A DNA stretch of 64,000 bases from Torreya grandis (taxonomy: Eukaryota > Streptophyta > Pinopsida > Cupressales > Taxaceae): positions 375,001-439,000 of the forward strand of contig JARHVA010001190.1 of assembly GCA_037957365.1 (NCBI GenBank). Reading direction: 5' to 3'. Each line of letters starts with the position of its first letter. The first letter of the stretch is position 1. Below the pieces are notes generated by a model. It saw only the letters and a program-made list of their open reading frames with translations. It ran no database searches and had not been told where the DNA came from. Shown in pieces: positions 13,290-25,079 of the stretch. Made by a program: the position numbers and the translations under genes.

Positions 13290-14187
13290 TCATATGGTCT
13301 TGTGCAGATATGTCAAGACTAGATCAAGAATTAGTAGTTCATCACCTTATGGTGCATCCCAATGTAAAACCAATAAAAAAAAACTCTATAAGATGCATCC
13401 TAATATTTCAATACTAGTAAAAGAACTAAATAAGTAGTTGGTTTTTAGTTTCATACATCCTATTGATTAATTAGACTAGATATCAAACATTATATTAGTA
13501 TCAAAAAAACTATAATGGATTAGAGTATACATGTCTTTATGCAATATCAACAAAGCATGCCCAAAAGATAATTTTGTATTTCCCAACATAGACATGATTT
13601 TAGATTCAACTACAAGTCATGATATATTATCTTTGATGGATGAATTTTTAGGCTACAATAAAATAAAAATTGTTGCTGAAGATCAACACAAAATTGTATT
13701 TACAAATCCATGGGGAACATTCTGTTATCAAGTAATGCCTTTTGGTTTGAAAAACATTGGATCTATATATCAAAAGGAAATGATAGTCATTTTATATGAC
13801 ATGCTTCAAGACATTATGGAATATTATGTAGAAGATATTCTTTCCAAATCTAAATCTAGAGAAGACCACTCTCAAGTGCTTTGCCATATTTTTGAATACA
13901 TGAGAGAGTACAACCCAATATTGAATCCAAAGAAGTGTGTGTTTGGTGTGACATTAGAAAATTTGTTAAGGTTAATTGTTTCAAAACATGCCATTGAAGT
14001 TGATCCCTTTAAATTTTCATCTATCATGGATATGACTCCACCTAAGAATCTTAAACAACTTAGAAGTCTACAAGTAAAAATTCAAGAAATCAGAAGATTC
14101 ATATCTCAACTTGCAAACATTTGTCACCCATTCACATTTTTTTTGAAGGACACTCTTTTTACATGTAATGAGCATTGTGAAAAATAA
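13290..14187 (+). pseudogene. pol: Element B reverse transcriptase
   Basis: RNA-dependent DNA polymerase of a Ty3/gypsy element. It begins near 13304 (DMSRLDQELVVHHLMVHPNV), where the family has the DMPGIDP-VxHxL-V entry. It then has one uninterrupted 218-codon stretch at 13531-14187 with NKACPKDNF, LSLMDEF (first catalytic Asp kept), NPWGTFCYQVMPFGLKN, YVEDIL and LNPKKCVFGV. The catalytic YVDD box reads YVED, a loss of one essential Asp, so it would be inactive even where open. Upstream there are several stops. The second RNase H and integrase follow in order. Confidence 0.9.
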
Positions 14188-14189
14188 TT

Positions 14190-14640
14190 TGATAATATCA
14201 AACTATATATTTCCAACCCACTAATACTAATTCCACCTATTATTGGTAAACCTTTTTTGTTGTACATTTCAACTACTTAGTTTTCACTAGGGGCATTATT
14301 AACACAATATGATGATAGTGGGAAAGAACAGGCAGTATACTACCTAAGCAAAACCTTTATATCATATGAGCTCAACTAATATCAAGTATAAAAACCCTAT
14401 CGAGTGGTTTTTTTTATTATCAAAAAATATAACATTAAATAGTCAACAATAAAACTAAGATTATTGATAAGATCAACCCTTTTAAATATATTTTATCCAA
14501 AATAGCTCTAATAGGCAAGATGGTTAAGTGGGTTATGCTTCTTAGTGAATTTGATTTAGATTATGTCAACTAAAAGGAAATCAAAGGACATGTTTTATCA
14601 GATGTACTAGTAGAAGCACCTCTTAATGGCAAAGTACCTC
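14190..14640 (+). pseudogene. Element B RNase H (first)
   Basis: Follows RT directly. Recognisable pieces are FSLGALLTQYDDSGKEQAVYYLSKT (from about 14281) and later remnants of the LL-xx-YxIK section near 14420-14560. It matches the gypsy-type RNase H that degrades the RNA of the hybrid. Broken by stops. Confidence 0.7.
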
Positions 14641-14689
14641 TCATTATAGATTTCATAGATGAATCAATAATGTCTATAGATGATTCTCT

Positions 14690-14962
14690 AGTTTGGCAGC
14701 TTTTCTTTGATGGTTCCTTTACCAATCACAAATGAGGGGCAGGTATCTTTTGTGTCACACACAATTGGGATTACATTCCCAAGGATTTTAGAATAAAATT
14801 ACCTTGCACTAATAACATAATAGAGTATGAAGGACTCATATCAAGTCTAAATATGGCAATCCAGTGGGGAATCCAACATCTTGTTTTTAGTGATTCTAAG
14901 CTTATCATCAATCAAGTCACTAATGAAATCCAAGATCATAATGATAATTTGATACCTTAAAA
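14690..14962 (+). pseudogene. Element B second, archaeal-type RNase H (aRNH)
   Basis: One frame reads WQLFFDGSFTNHK-stop-GAGIFCV, then LPCTNNIIEYEGLISSLNMA, then HLVFSDSKLIINQVTNEI. The D (FFDGS), E (EYEGL) and D (SDSKL) positions of the RNase H fold are kept, with a single stop where the family has a basic residue or Gly. A second RNase H placed between the first RNase H and integrase is the hallmark of Tat-lineage Ty3/gypsy elements. Confidence 0.85.
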
Positions 14963-15119
14963 GTGAATGGTGGATATTTTTAAATTATATTTTTAGTGCA
15001 TATAATTTAAACAAGTGTTTATAATCAGTAATAGAGTAGCAGATGTTATGGCTATCATTGGTTCCCTACTAGATTTAAGCATGAAACATAACAAATTTCT
15101 AGTTGAGCACTTAAGGATA

Positions 15120-16434
15120 CCAACTTATGATACACTTGACTCAAAAATGGTTTGCGAGGTGGTTGGTCCTAATTATCCCTAGTATATTAATATTTATACC
15201 TACCTTCATAATAATATCACACCATCTATATTATCACCTAACCAATGCAAATCCTTTATTCAATTTGCATCTCTCTACACCATCCTTGGAAACACCCTAT
15301 ATCATAGAGGTTATTATAGGAACTCTTTTTCATTTTTTGAACTCTAAATAATCTACTTTGGCAATAGTAAAAGTCCATGAGGGAGATTGTAGAGAACATT
15401 TGAGTGGTATGATCCTTATAAAGAATCTTCTATGAGTAGGTTATTATAGGCCTATAATGGAATCTGATTCATGTGCCTATGTCAAGAAATATATACTCTA
15501 TTAGAAACATGGGGACCTTATCCATAGTCCATCACAAGCTTTACAAACTATAACAACACCTTATCTATTTTCCACATGGGGGTTAGACCTCATCAAAAAG
15601 ATAAATCCTAGTTCTTTTGATAGGCATAAACATATTATAATGGTAATATATTATTTTACCAAGTGGGTTGGGGTGATGCCCCTAACCTATGTAATTGGAA
15701 AGAAAATTTCCAAATTTATCCTCAACCACATTGTCTACCACTTTGGTATTCCTTCCACTCTCATTTTTTACAATGAAAAATAATTCAAGAATAAGATGTT
15801 AAGACTCTTTATCAAACCAATCATATCAATCACAGGTGGTACACTCCATATTACCTGTAAGGCAATAGCCAAACTAAGGAAACTAACAAAAATATTTTAC
15901 ACATCCTTAAGAGAGTTTTCAATGATTTTGGTCATGATTGGAATACTCAGTTATATCCTACCCTCTGGGCATACCACACTAGTATCTACAGACCCATGAG
16001 GGCAACCCCTTATTCCCTTGTCTATGAAAGTGAGTCTATTCTTTCCATAGAGGTTGAGATTCCATATTTATGAATATCCTTACAAAAAATCATAGATGAA
16101 TCATATTTAAATTCATGCCTAAGTGAGATTGACCTTTTAGATGAGAAATGACTCAATGATTTAAACCATATACAAGTTTACCATAATCGCATTCATCATA
16201 GCTATAATAAGTAGATTAAATCTAATGAATTTGAAATCATATATTTTGTTATTGAGGAGAACTAACAAAACACCAATGATGAATGAGAGAAGAAGGGAAA
16301 ATTTGAGCCTAATTTGTTAGGCCCATATGTCATCATTACCAAGTATGGATTAAGAGCTTACTTATTAACTATGTAATATGGAGAGGAGATTGATGAACCT
16401 ATGAACATCATACACCTTAAGAGATTATATGCCT
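15120..16434 (+). pseudogene. Element B integrase
   Basis: DDE integrase remnant. The zinc-finger part (15380-15500) reads HEGDCREHLSG and later CAYVKKYILY; the second Cys pair is damaged. The core begins WGLDLIKKINPSS (first Asp kept, about 15575), with YYFTKWVGV and FGIPSTLIFYNEK where the second Asp is now Tyr. The third acidic position (NGQ-x-E-x-x-NK) reads SQTKETNK near 15865. The C-terminal part (16100-16434) has DLNHIQVYHNR, FEPNLLGPYVIITKYG and HLKRLYA. No chromodomain follows. Inactive. Confidence 0.85.
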
Positions 16435-17799
16435 AAATTTTTTCTATATGTTTTTATTGTTATCGTAGGCATTCAAAAAATTAAAAACATCATAAAAGTA
16501 TTTTTAAAAAGTTTTAAACAAAAAAAACAAGAAAAACTACATAGATCATCCAAAATTTAAAACCAATTTACTAGTGCTTTAGGCAAGTACCATGGTGAAA
16601 ACCAAGTTTTTAGCATCATATGTAAACCATTATCTATATTCACCCTGATTACTTGGGGGCATCATGTTTAAGTAGAACATTATATATTCCCACATTTATC
16701 ATTTGTCACTTGTTCATTGTTTGTCCTATAACATGCTAAGTTTAGGTTTGATACTCCTACATGTGAGCATACATGCTTACTCATGATAGAGGAAAACATA
16801 TTTTATATTCCTTGTTTTAAAAAATCCAAAAATACAAACAAATCAAAAAAATTAAAAAAAAACATCCCAAAAATATGCTAAACACTTACCTCAACACAAC
16901 TACCATTATAAGCTAGATTTTGCATCATTCACTCATTCTTGGGTGGGTCACTCATGCATATTTTTCATCCAACACTTAAACATTTCATTGATCACCCACT
17001 TTCTCATCACTTCCATATTAGGAGAACTACATCTAGCTTGATATCCCTAGATGGACTTTGTCTAGGGTGGATTATGTAGGCATCACTTAGAGACATGAGG
17101 TCTCTAAGGTTAGCTTAGCCACCATCTTCACCATTATCAATTTCCCTGAGAATGGATTAGCTTATCCTTATTGCTTCCTCATTGATTATTCGATACTTGC
17201 CCTAGCTCTTGGATACAATTGTAAAGCTCTTGCCTAGGATGTTAAGTTTTTGGTTGTAGTTTTTCCAACATGATCCTTTTTGTATTGTTGTATTTGTTTT
17301 TTCTATCATCCATTAACTTGGTTATTTTATATCTTTATATCCATAGTCATTAAGTTGGTTATTTATCTATTTTCTCCTTGACCATTAACGTTGGTTATCT
17401 TTAGAATGTTTACTATTTTTTTGTTTATTTGTGCATCAATTTTTTTTCTTATTTTATTAATGTTTTTGCATTTTTATTTTGTGTGAGTTCACATCATCTA
17501 GATTAATTTTGTTTTCAAATCTTACTTTAATTGTTATTGTTTATGTTTAAAGAGATTATTTTTTAAATTGCATAAATAGTATGGTTATGGTTCCTATATC
17601 ATGACATACTTTGATATTACATAAATTATTCTTTATTTCATTCATATGCCTAAAACATAAACATTTATCATGATTATTCAATATCATTGGTGGTAATATG
17701 TTTTATGTTATATTAAAAATCAGGTTGCTCAAAACTCTTTATTGTTGGAAATCCAATGCAATGAATAAAAAAACTAAAGTAACACAATTATGTCATATC
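16435..17799 (+). other. Element B 3' region, non-coding part with LTR-like motif
   Basis: AT-rich, no open frames of note. At 17019-17075 it has 'ggagaactacatctagcttgatatccc' followed by 'ggattatgtaggcatc' (quoted in parts). This motif is shared with both LTRs of element D (32641 and 39222) and with 44279-44330. 'tgggggcatcatg' at 16652 precedes it. The motif normally sits in LTR R/U5 regions of this group, so finding it in the interior suggests an embedded old LTR piece or a conserved 3' UTR element. Confidence 0.4.
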
Positions 17800-17899
17800 C
17801 TCATCCATGCATTCATAAATCTGATAATACATCAAATAATCCATACTAATATGCTGAAAGAATTAAAATCATGATAACATAAATCAAAATTCAAGAAAT

Positions 17900-18090
17900 A
17901 TAACTAGTGTTCTATATATCCATATGTCCATTAACCATGAATAAGTCCATAAAATTTTCATATATAGTCCATAATGTCCATCCACATAGTATAAAGTCTC
18001 ATAAAAATCATGAATATATATCAATAATGTCTATACAAAAACATACATCTCAAATATATGTATACATTGATGAATCCATTATCAAACCAT
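17900..18090. repeat. CAT-rich low-complexity tract in element B
   Basis: Irregular repeats of 'gtccat', 'cataa' and 'atatc' on the plus strand. It lies between integrase and the C-terminal end of the antisense PMD pseudogene. Element F has an equivalent, stronger tract at 57040-57380 in the same relative position. Confidence 0.5.
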
Positions 18091-18449
18091 TACACCATGT
18101 CTTGCCCTATCCCTTTGAAGGAATGTGTCATCTTGGGAATAACTCCTCATGCCATATTATGCCTTATGGATGACCCATCACACATTGTGTAACCTTCCCC
18201 ACCAACCTCTCTGACTCTATCATCTATATTGATCTCCCTAATGTATATCATCTAAGAGAATGCTCTCTAAAAGATGGTTCCCTCTACGCACATGGAATAA
18301 ACTCCTCATATAAGCTCCTATAATATGTTCCCCACTCCATGGCCCTCATCACCTACTCTAATGTCATAATATGTCCCTATTTTACTAATAATACCCTAGC
18401 CTCTACTAAATTGGTCCTAGTAGTGTCTCTCTCCTATCTATAATGTTGT

Positions 18450-20194
18450 ATAATATGGAGTCTGAGTCTCCATGTCATGTGTCATAACTATTGTAGTCAT
18501 ACCATCTCTATATATCCCATCAATCAAATCTTATAACCTATCCACATTAGACTATAATCATCTAATCTCTTATGTTTGATCTCCTTTGCTATTTATGATT
18601 CCATGTAATCTAGATACCTCCCTATATAACCCATCTATCTCTTTATCCTAAGATTTGATCTCCTCATGGAGTCTATCCATGAGTGCTTACTCCTCATGAT
18701 ATCTTAGAGTGCATGAAGAACCAAAAACATCCCCTCTATCTATTTAAGTATCTTATGTTGATCTCATAACTACATTTACCCATCTCTTTCCCCCTCACTG
18801 TTAATCATAATCAGTGAAGTCTCATATTTGGTCCTTACTCTATATCCAAATGCATATATGTATCTACATCTATATCAACCCCCACATCCTATAAATATCC
18901 ACATCTTTCATCTCAATAATCTCAACATCATGCAGTTGACTAATCTTCACAACATGTCCTCTACCTCATGTTCATGTTTTTCCCCTATCTCTTATAACTA
19001 CCCTCCTAATCTAGACTCCCAATCATGTACCTTATAGCTACCTACTCAAGCTATCAATTAATCTTTATCTTCATGTTTATGGTGGTGCATATGGTGTAGT
19101 CAATCTCAAAGGTTGTTTTCATCCCACCAATCTATGTAGCAATCTATAACTCCTACATCAATAACATCTCTCTTATCACTCCATCTCACTATTTATAGTT
19201 GTGACCAGCTATGATTGGCTATCACTAGATCAATGGTAATCCCCCACTAGTATTTCTCTCTTACTAATCATGCAAAAATGTGTGGACCAACTAGTATATG
19301 CTACCTAATCCAAAACTACCTCATCACCTTATTTAGGTGATATATCTCTATAATGTAGTCATGTGTCCCAATAGTATAGCACTAGGTCATCATATAGTCC
19401 ATGTGTAAATCATATTATGGCCACTAAAATACAATCTCTCTCTAAGGTCTCTAGGTGATCTAGTCATCACCTATCTCATCAATAACCCTCATGTAAAACT
19501 CAATATCACCTAAATGTGATCTATGAGTACTAATAATCATATACCACATGTATGCCAATAGCTCATCCATAGGCTAATTGTTCATGTGTCTGACTAGCCT
19601 CTCTATAGAAATGTTATCCTAGCACCATACATATAGTAATGTTTATGTCCCAATCTCCCCCTCCATATGTATACACTACATGATGTAAATACCTATATAG
19701 GTATGTTAATATGTACAAACCCCATGTAAATCTCTCATCATCTCCATCATATCTCTAACAACATCTAATATCCAAATAAAACATAATCTCCCACTCTTTT
19801 CAAGTAGCATAATGCCAATAACAACACCCATAATCACAATAGTCAAAGAATCCATCTCTAATTTATTATAATAATCCACATCCACTTTGCCCCTCAAAAC
19901 AAGAATCCATTCATCACCAAACATCCTATATAATGTATTCTCCTATGGACCCTACCCCTAATATACTCATCTCCCTCATATCAGAATGCCTAGAATCTAA
20001 TAAACATCCTTGAATGTGATTTTCATCTCTCTTATCGATAAGTGAAACATACTAGTCTCACTATGCCATCTCTCAGCAAGTGTTGTCAACAACACCTTAT
20101 CTACTCGAATCTCTAGCATCTGTGAAATATATAATAAACCTATAGCCTTTATAACCCCAAAATCATACTCTATAAAGCTATCCATTTGTGTCAT
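18450..20194 (-). pseudogene. Antisense plant mobile domain (PMD) gene in element B
   Basis: Minus-strand remnant, convergent with gag-pol. From the ATG at 20194 it reads MTQMDSFIEY, then LAERWHSETSMFHLSIREMK and ITFKDVY, the N-terminal PMD signature (ERW-x-ET-x-TFH-l-x-GEMTITLEDV). Then come HGVCTY (19.7 kb), LGDIEFYMRVIDEIGDD followed by stop-IT-stop-RP (19.5 kb; family D-x-VxWRPY), and IIEIYHLNKVMR-stop-F with IR-stop-HIL (19.3 kb; family VMRQFGxRQ). After the PMD, 18700-18470 encodes a charged, heptad-rich stretch (ALMDRLHEEIKS, EIDGLYREVSRLHGI) likely to be a coiled coil. PMD proteins such as MAIN and MAIL1 are nuclear factors affecting gene expression and transposon silencing; any role here is inference. 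Most stops are TAG at probable CAG sites. Confidence 0.85.
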
Positions 20195-20498
20195 TACTCT
20201 AAGCCTCCACTTTTATGTCATCAACACTAGTAATACCTCCTGCAAACCAAACATATTAGTATCCAATTAATTTTCTTACGATAATAATCTATCACTATAT
20301 TTGCACAATTAAAAACCTAAAAATAGTATCAAATCAACATTTCTAATCAAAGTATTTATATGTCATTCTCATACCATTTGTTTATCTTTTTCTCACATCT
20401 TTTTTTCCTCTTTAAAATCTCATTTTCACTTTTATAATTAACATTTTTGCTCTTAAACCATTCAATTTCGCCTTTCCCTATTTACATTTTACCCTAAA

Positions 20499-20724
20499 AT
20501 GAATTTGCACCTCATTCTAATGATTTTGTGACCCATTTTTATGATTTTGCTTCTCTATTATATGATTTCACAACTACTAAATTGTAAAATCATGATTCCC
20601 CCTAATATATACCCCTAACATAATTTTACAATCTTAATCTATGAATTTACTACCTAGGTTGATGAATTTGTAGTTTTCTATAGTGAATTCAAAAAATTTG
20701 ATGTTGATTTCATAGATAATTCAT
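20499..20724 (-). repeat. 21-bp array, inverted, upstream of antisense PMD in element B
   Basis: Units of 21 bp at 20499, 20520, 20541, 20562, then after a 37-bp interruption at 20620, 20641, 20662, 20683 and 20704. Each starts 'atgaattt/atgatttt' on the plus strand. 'gatgaatttgtag' at 20661-20673 is the exact reverse complement of 'ctacaaattcatc' at 6954-6966. So this array is the inverted counterpart of the 5' array and stands about 300 bp before the start of the antisense gene. Confidence 0.8.
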
Positions 20725-21572
20725 CTGGGATTCATTTTAGTCAACTTTAAGCCCTAAGAAATGATATTAAATGCAAAAAAATAAAAAAAAAATTTACTTA
20801 GCAGAGGCCCACTCCTCTCAGGTCTTTGAAATATCCTCACTCACTTTGCATAGTGCTCATGTTGTGGAATGTGGTCCATTTTCATCCAAAGTCTCAGAGA
20901 AAATTTCTCAACCAAATTATCTTAGCAAATAGATTTGAAAATCAAAATTTCACAAATGAATTTCTTCACCCGATTTCTTGTATTTATATTTTTACCCCAT
21001 TTCAAATATTTTCCCCTTATCCCTCCATTATACTCATTTTTCATTCATTTTGATTCAAATTTTAGGATACATTCAATTAACCTATTTCAAATTTATCTTG
21101 AAATATTTCAACAATCAGTCTACATAGTTTTTTAATTATAATTTGAAAATCAATATGTTTTTTCTATTTTTAGATCTGAAGCTTATTATCACTGGGATAT
21201 ATCATTCCCAAAACCACTCAATTCACCCTTGTATCATTAGTGAACACTAATCATGCAATCTATGAATGGTAAAACATATTATTTTTTCAATCAAAACTCT
21301 AGTTTTGATTAGTTATAGGTAACCTCTTTACACAACCTAAATATTACAAATTTGACATCAATTATATAATAAGTTAATTTCTTACTCATCCAAATCACTT
21401 TGTCAATTTAATTTTTTCATTGATTTCAAGTGTTTTTTAATTTTCTCACACAATCCCTTGACGGGGCATCATCACACTCATTTTTATTAATTTGAGGGAA
21501 AAAAAATCTTCTTAATCATCAACACTCTACTTCTTCTAGTCTTTGAAATAGTATTTCTTCACAAGACTCTTT

Positions 21573-21586
21573 CAAAGAGGGGAAAA
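21573..21586 (+). other. Polypurine tract of element B
   Basis: 'caaagaggggaaaa' immediately before the TG of the 3' LTR; the usual plus-strand primer site. It fixes the 3' LTR start. Confidence 0.75.
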
Positions 21587-22360
21587 TGTAGACACCTAAA
21601 TTACATTTAGTATCAAAATGCACTTAAAACATAGTAATCATTCTTCTTAATATAATTCATGGCATCTCCCTCTAAATTCAAATAATTGAATAAATCAAAT
21701 TAATTAATTATGCACACTTTTAAATCCTTATTTAAATATTAAATCCATATTTTATACCTCACCCAACATCTTCCACCTTATTATCCCTCTCATGTTGACT
21801 CATCCCAACCAAATCCATAATTTCCTTAACCTCCTTTGAGTCACTCCTTGAGTTGTCAAAAAGTTTGACTCATTCTTGATTACTCAGTTAACCATTCCCA
21901 TACTTTTCACAACCATTTGAAATGTTCACCATCCTCATGGGTGAGGACTCATTATCCACCATAGATTATTTGGATCATTTAAAATATCCAAATAATACTC
22001 CACCATTAGACCTTCCTCTCAAAAACTATAAATAGACATGAAAACCATCATTTTCATCCATCCTAACTTATACTAACTAAGTGTCATTCAATTCTCAAGC
22101 AAATCCAAGCAAATAAAAACATCTAAAAACCTTTTTTGAACCAAAATGCTACCCATTCTCCTTTGCATTGGAAGAGTGAGAAACCATATTATTGAAGAGG
22201 AAATCAATTTTACATTACAATGGAGGAAACTTGCATATTTAAGGTATAAGTTTGTGCTTGCTATTTTTTTTGTTTGTTACTCTATCTTAGGTTGAATTTA
22301 TCTTAGATTAAGATTTCATAATTAGTTGATTTCTTATCATTTTTAGATTTAGGTCATATA
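21587..22360 (+). repeat. Element B 3' LTR
   Basis: Begins TGTAGACACC after the polypurine tract and matches 5604-6326 up to 'aggtcata'. The terminal CA appears as TA. Candidate TATA box at 22025. Confidence 0.85.
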
Positions 22361-23089
22361 GTACCAACCATCAGGCTTGTGAGTACTACCTTAGAGATGT
22401 TTTCTTGGACATTTCTCTACTACCAGCTAGGCATATATAACCCTGATAGATTTGCCTCTGATCCTCCTAAAGGACTTGATCTACTACATGTTATGAATCT
22501 ATAACCCTCATAGAGATTTCTTAAATCAACCCGAATTGACTCTTTCTAAAATTGATTTTCTTTTCTATTATTCTTTTCTCTCTCTCTTTTTAGTGTCTCA
22601 ATCAAGGTTGGGACCACTATGGAAAACAAAAATTAGAACTATAAATTTTTCACCCTAGGATTTCACCATAATAAGTTGACCTGAGCATATTAAAAAATCA
22701 TTTAATATATGAAATTTGTGCTTGGATTAAAGAGGACGCCTTTAATAACTAGCTAGTTTTACCCAAACTCAAACAAAATAGAATATATTTAGAACACATG
22801 CAGTAGTCAAATACTCTAATACTAACCTAATAACAAGATATAAATTTTAAAAAATAACATAGGAAACACCCTCACACAAAATAGCATTTATGATGTCTAC
22901 TTACATGCCTTTCACTTCATCACCTTTTATTAAAAAACATGGAACCACTAGATAAAATAGTTGGGATAGACTTAATGATTAAATAAGAAATAAAAACAAT
23001 AAAATATACCTAAGGTAAATAACAAAAATCAAAAATCAAAATAAATAGAAAGGGAAAATAAGTTATTTATAGGACTGTACTAGGATGGA
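22361..23089 (-). other. Element A 3' internal region right of element B
   Basis: Non-coding. It contains a short (CT)n tract near 22584-22594. By position it is A's sequence between integrase and its 3' LTR, although part (22361-22680) could be another old insertion; no partner copy is present in the window. Confidence 0.35.
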
Positions 23090-24200
23090 TCAAGCCTAGA
23101 ACTAAGAGGATTTATCCATTGACAAGCAATGGAACATCCCACCAATTAGAAACATTAAGTAGGAAGCATTTTTTCCCAAGATTTCAAATATTTGTAGGGG
23201 TCCTAGCTAAAGGGCATATAATTTTCCATGTTGACCCTTATTTTCATGAGCCTTGTCCCAAAGAAGGACAAAATCAGATATCCAAAGGTTTTTATTTTAT
23301 CTCAATTTTCAAAGAAAATTTTGGCAACTCCTTAATGTCTACTAAAGTTTAGTAAATTAGCATCACATTTTTAGTCTAATTAAATCAGATTCAATAGAGG
23401 ATCCTCTATATTATTATCATTTTCCAAGTGATCTCTCATGAACATCAAGGTTGGTATTTAGAGGTTGATAAGAAAGATAGGATCCTAGCCATACAGTAGA
23501 TGGTATAAGGAAGTAACTAGAGAATACTTATTTCGGGTCCTATTAGACCATAATTCAAACTTTAAAATATTATCCCAGTCCCTATGATTCCTCTCCAAGA
23601 TTGTATTAATTACATTAAGTAGATTAGTATTCATTGATTTAACTAACCCATTACCTTATGGGTAATAATTAGATAAGAATTTGTGAATTACCTGGTAATT
23701 ATAAGCCTACTTAGTAAATTACAGTGAAGAGAAGGCAAGACCTTTGTCAAATACTAGAATAAACAGCATACCAAACCTAGTGAAAATGTGGTCCTCAATA
23801 AAACTAATCACCACATTGGTAATTCTTGAATGCTTGATCTTCATTCCAATGGGTATATTAGTCAATTTTCATAATAATCAACTTATGTCTTGTAGATGAA
23901 ATAACATTAATCACTCTAATGAAGTCCAATTCCCATTTTTAAAATGGTCTAACCTCTATGACCAGTTATAATAGCATATTAATGGTATGTTCTTTATGTG
24001 AAACAACTTGGTAGGTACGACAATAAAAAGCATGGGAATGAGAATATTTCAAAACATGCGGCCAATAATAGCCCATCCTAAGCATTTGATGGGCCTTAGA
24101 ACTCCTTATGTTGTGACCAATTCTATATTTATCATGGAAATCATTGAGTATTAAAATTGTTTCTACTTGTTTAGGCATCTCATGTATATGCCTTTGTGGT
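23090..24200 (-). pseudogene. Element A integrase
   Basis: Minus strand. The N-terminal zinc finger is seen at 24178-23966: SSKAHQMLRMGYYWPHVLKY followed by HAFYCRTYQ, the H-H-C-C region with GYYWP. The C-terminal part at 23260-23130 reads LILSFFGTRLMKIRVNMENY, then a stop and DPYKYLKSWEKML. This corresponds to the DLVLLWDKAHExKGKHGKF-x-P-LW-x-GPYxI ending of plant Ty3/gypsy integrases. No chromodomain is visible between here and 22700. Frames are interrupted throughout the catalytic core, where I could not place all three acidic residues. Confidence 0.75.
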
Positions 24201-24239
24201 TCTTTCTATATAATACACCTAATTTGATCATGAAGCTAT

Positions 24240-24870
24240 TGATTTTTATGCATAATTATCTTCTTTGAGTAGAGTTCAAGTGACTTGGTCATTCATTTTT
24301 CAATAAAAAATATACCACATCTCGATATTAGTCATCATCTATGATGCTTTTTAATGCATACTACTGGTAGGTGATCTATAGGTCTACTTTAGCCATTACT
24401 TTATTGTGCCCTTGACCTATCACTATATTGATTGGATGGAGTTCCAAGTCAAACTCTTAGATAATGGTCATTCACTTTCCACATCATTTTCTTAAATCAT
24501 TTTTCATTAGCAAGGCCTTCATAGTTGGATCAAAAATAATGGAGAATACTTTATTGCAATGGATGCAATGTCTAAACTTATTGACTACTTTAAGTAAGGC
24601 ATAATCTTGGTTTTTATCATTGAATAACTTAGTTCATCATTATTTGGAAATTAGGGCTGAATGTACAATGAATATAGAGGTTATCCCTGAATAACCTTAG
24701 GTTGTTGCTACTTTTTAGTAGGTTTCAGGAATGTTTTTCCTGGTGCTTGTTAACGCTTTATCTTTCTTGTTTTTGTAATAGGGTTTCGGGGCCCCTTCAA
24801 AACCTGTTTTTACCTTGATCTAAAACTTAGTTCATCATTTATGAGAGAACTCATGAATTAAATATTTTTC
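24240..24870 (-). pseudogene. Element A RNase H (after RT)
   Basis: Around 24600-24480 the minus strand reads VVNKFRHCIHCNKVF, then FDPTMKALLMKNDLRK, and downstream EFDLELHPINIVIGQGHNKV. This fits the gypsy RNase H pattern in which xVxKxRHY precedes a 'DH-x-AL-x-x-L' and 'EFDL-x-I' section. The HTD/H position is decayed to FDP. It sits between RT and integrase as expected. Confidence 0.7.
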
Positions 24871-25079
24871 TCATCTACAGATTCTTTCTTTTGTTTTAAG
24901 GCAACAACATTTGAGTGTTCTACGATGAATGAATAGATGTATAAAGGCTATGTATAGTCAAGATTGATAAGCACCAATGTGTTTACAATGTATATCTTGA
25001 TTTGAAAAAAATCTATTTATGCTTCAGTCTTCTATTCAATCTTAGAATCATTCTTTATCATGTTGTTTATTGATCAGAC

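Larger units (their letters stand above)
5604..22360 (+). mobile_element. Element B: Tat-type Ty3/gypsy retrotransposon with antisense PMD gene
   Basis: Direct repeats at 5604-6326 and 21587-22360 bound a plus-strand gag-PR-RT-RNH-aRNH-IN remnant and a 5.1-kb 3' region. That region carries a plant mobile domain pseudogene on the minus strand (20194-18450). A polypurine tract (21573-21586) abuts the 3' LTR. LTR identity over 94 bp counted by eye (5613 versus 21596 onward) is about 88 percent. B lies inside element A. I could not match a target duplication (left 'gtttt', right 'gtacc'), so the outer ends may be off by a few bases or the duplication has decayed. A second RNase H after the first places it in the Tat lineage. 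Confidence 0.85.

Noticed and set aside
13531..14187. Longest enzyme-like open frame (218 codons) as a functional gene
   Set aside because: It is the RT core of element B with YVED in place of YVDD and stops on both sides; a surviving open stretch, not a gene.
22361..22700. Right part of element B LTR extending to about 22700
   Set aside because: The 5' copy has no matching sequence after 6326, so the LTR ends near 22360.
23119..23352. Plus-strand open frame near the end of element A
   Set aside because: It overlaps the readable integrase C-terminus on the minus strand.
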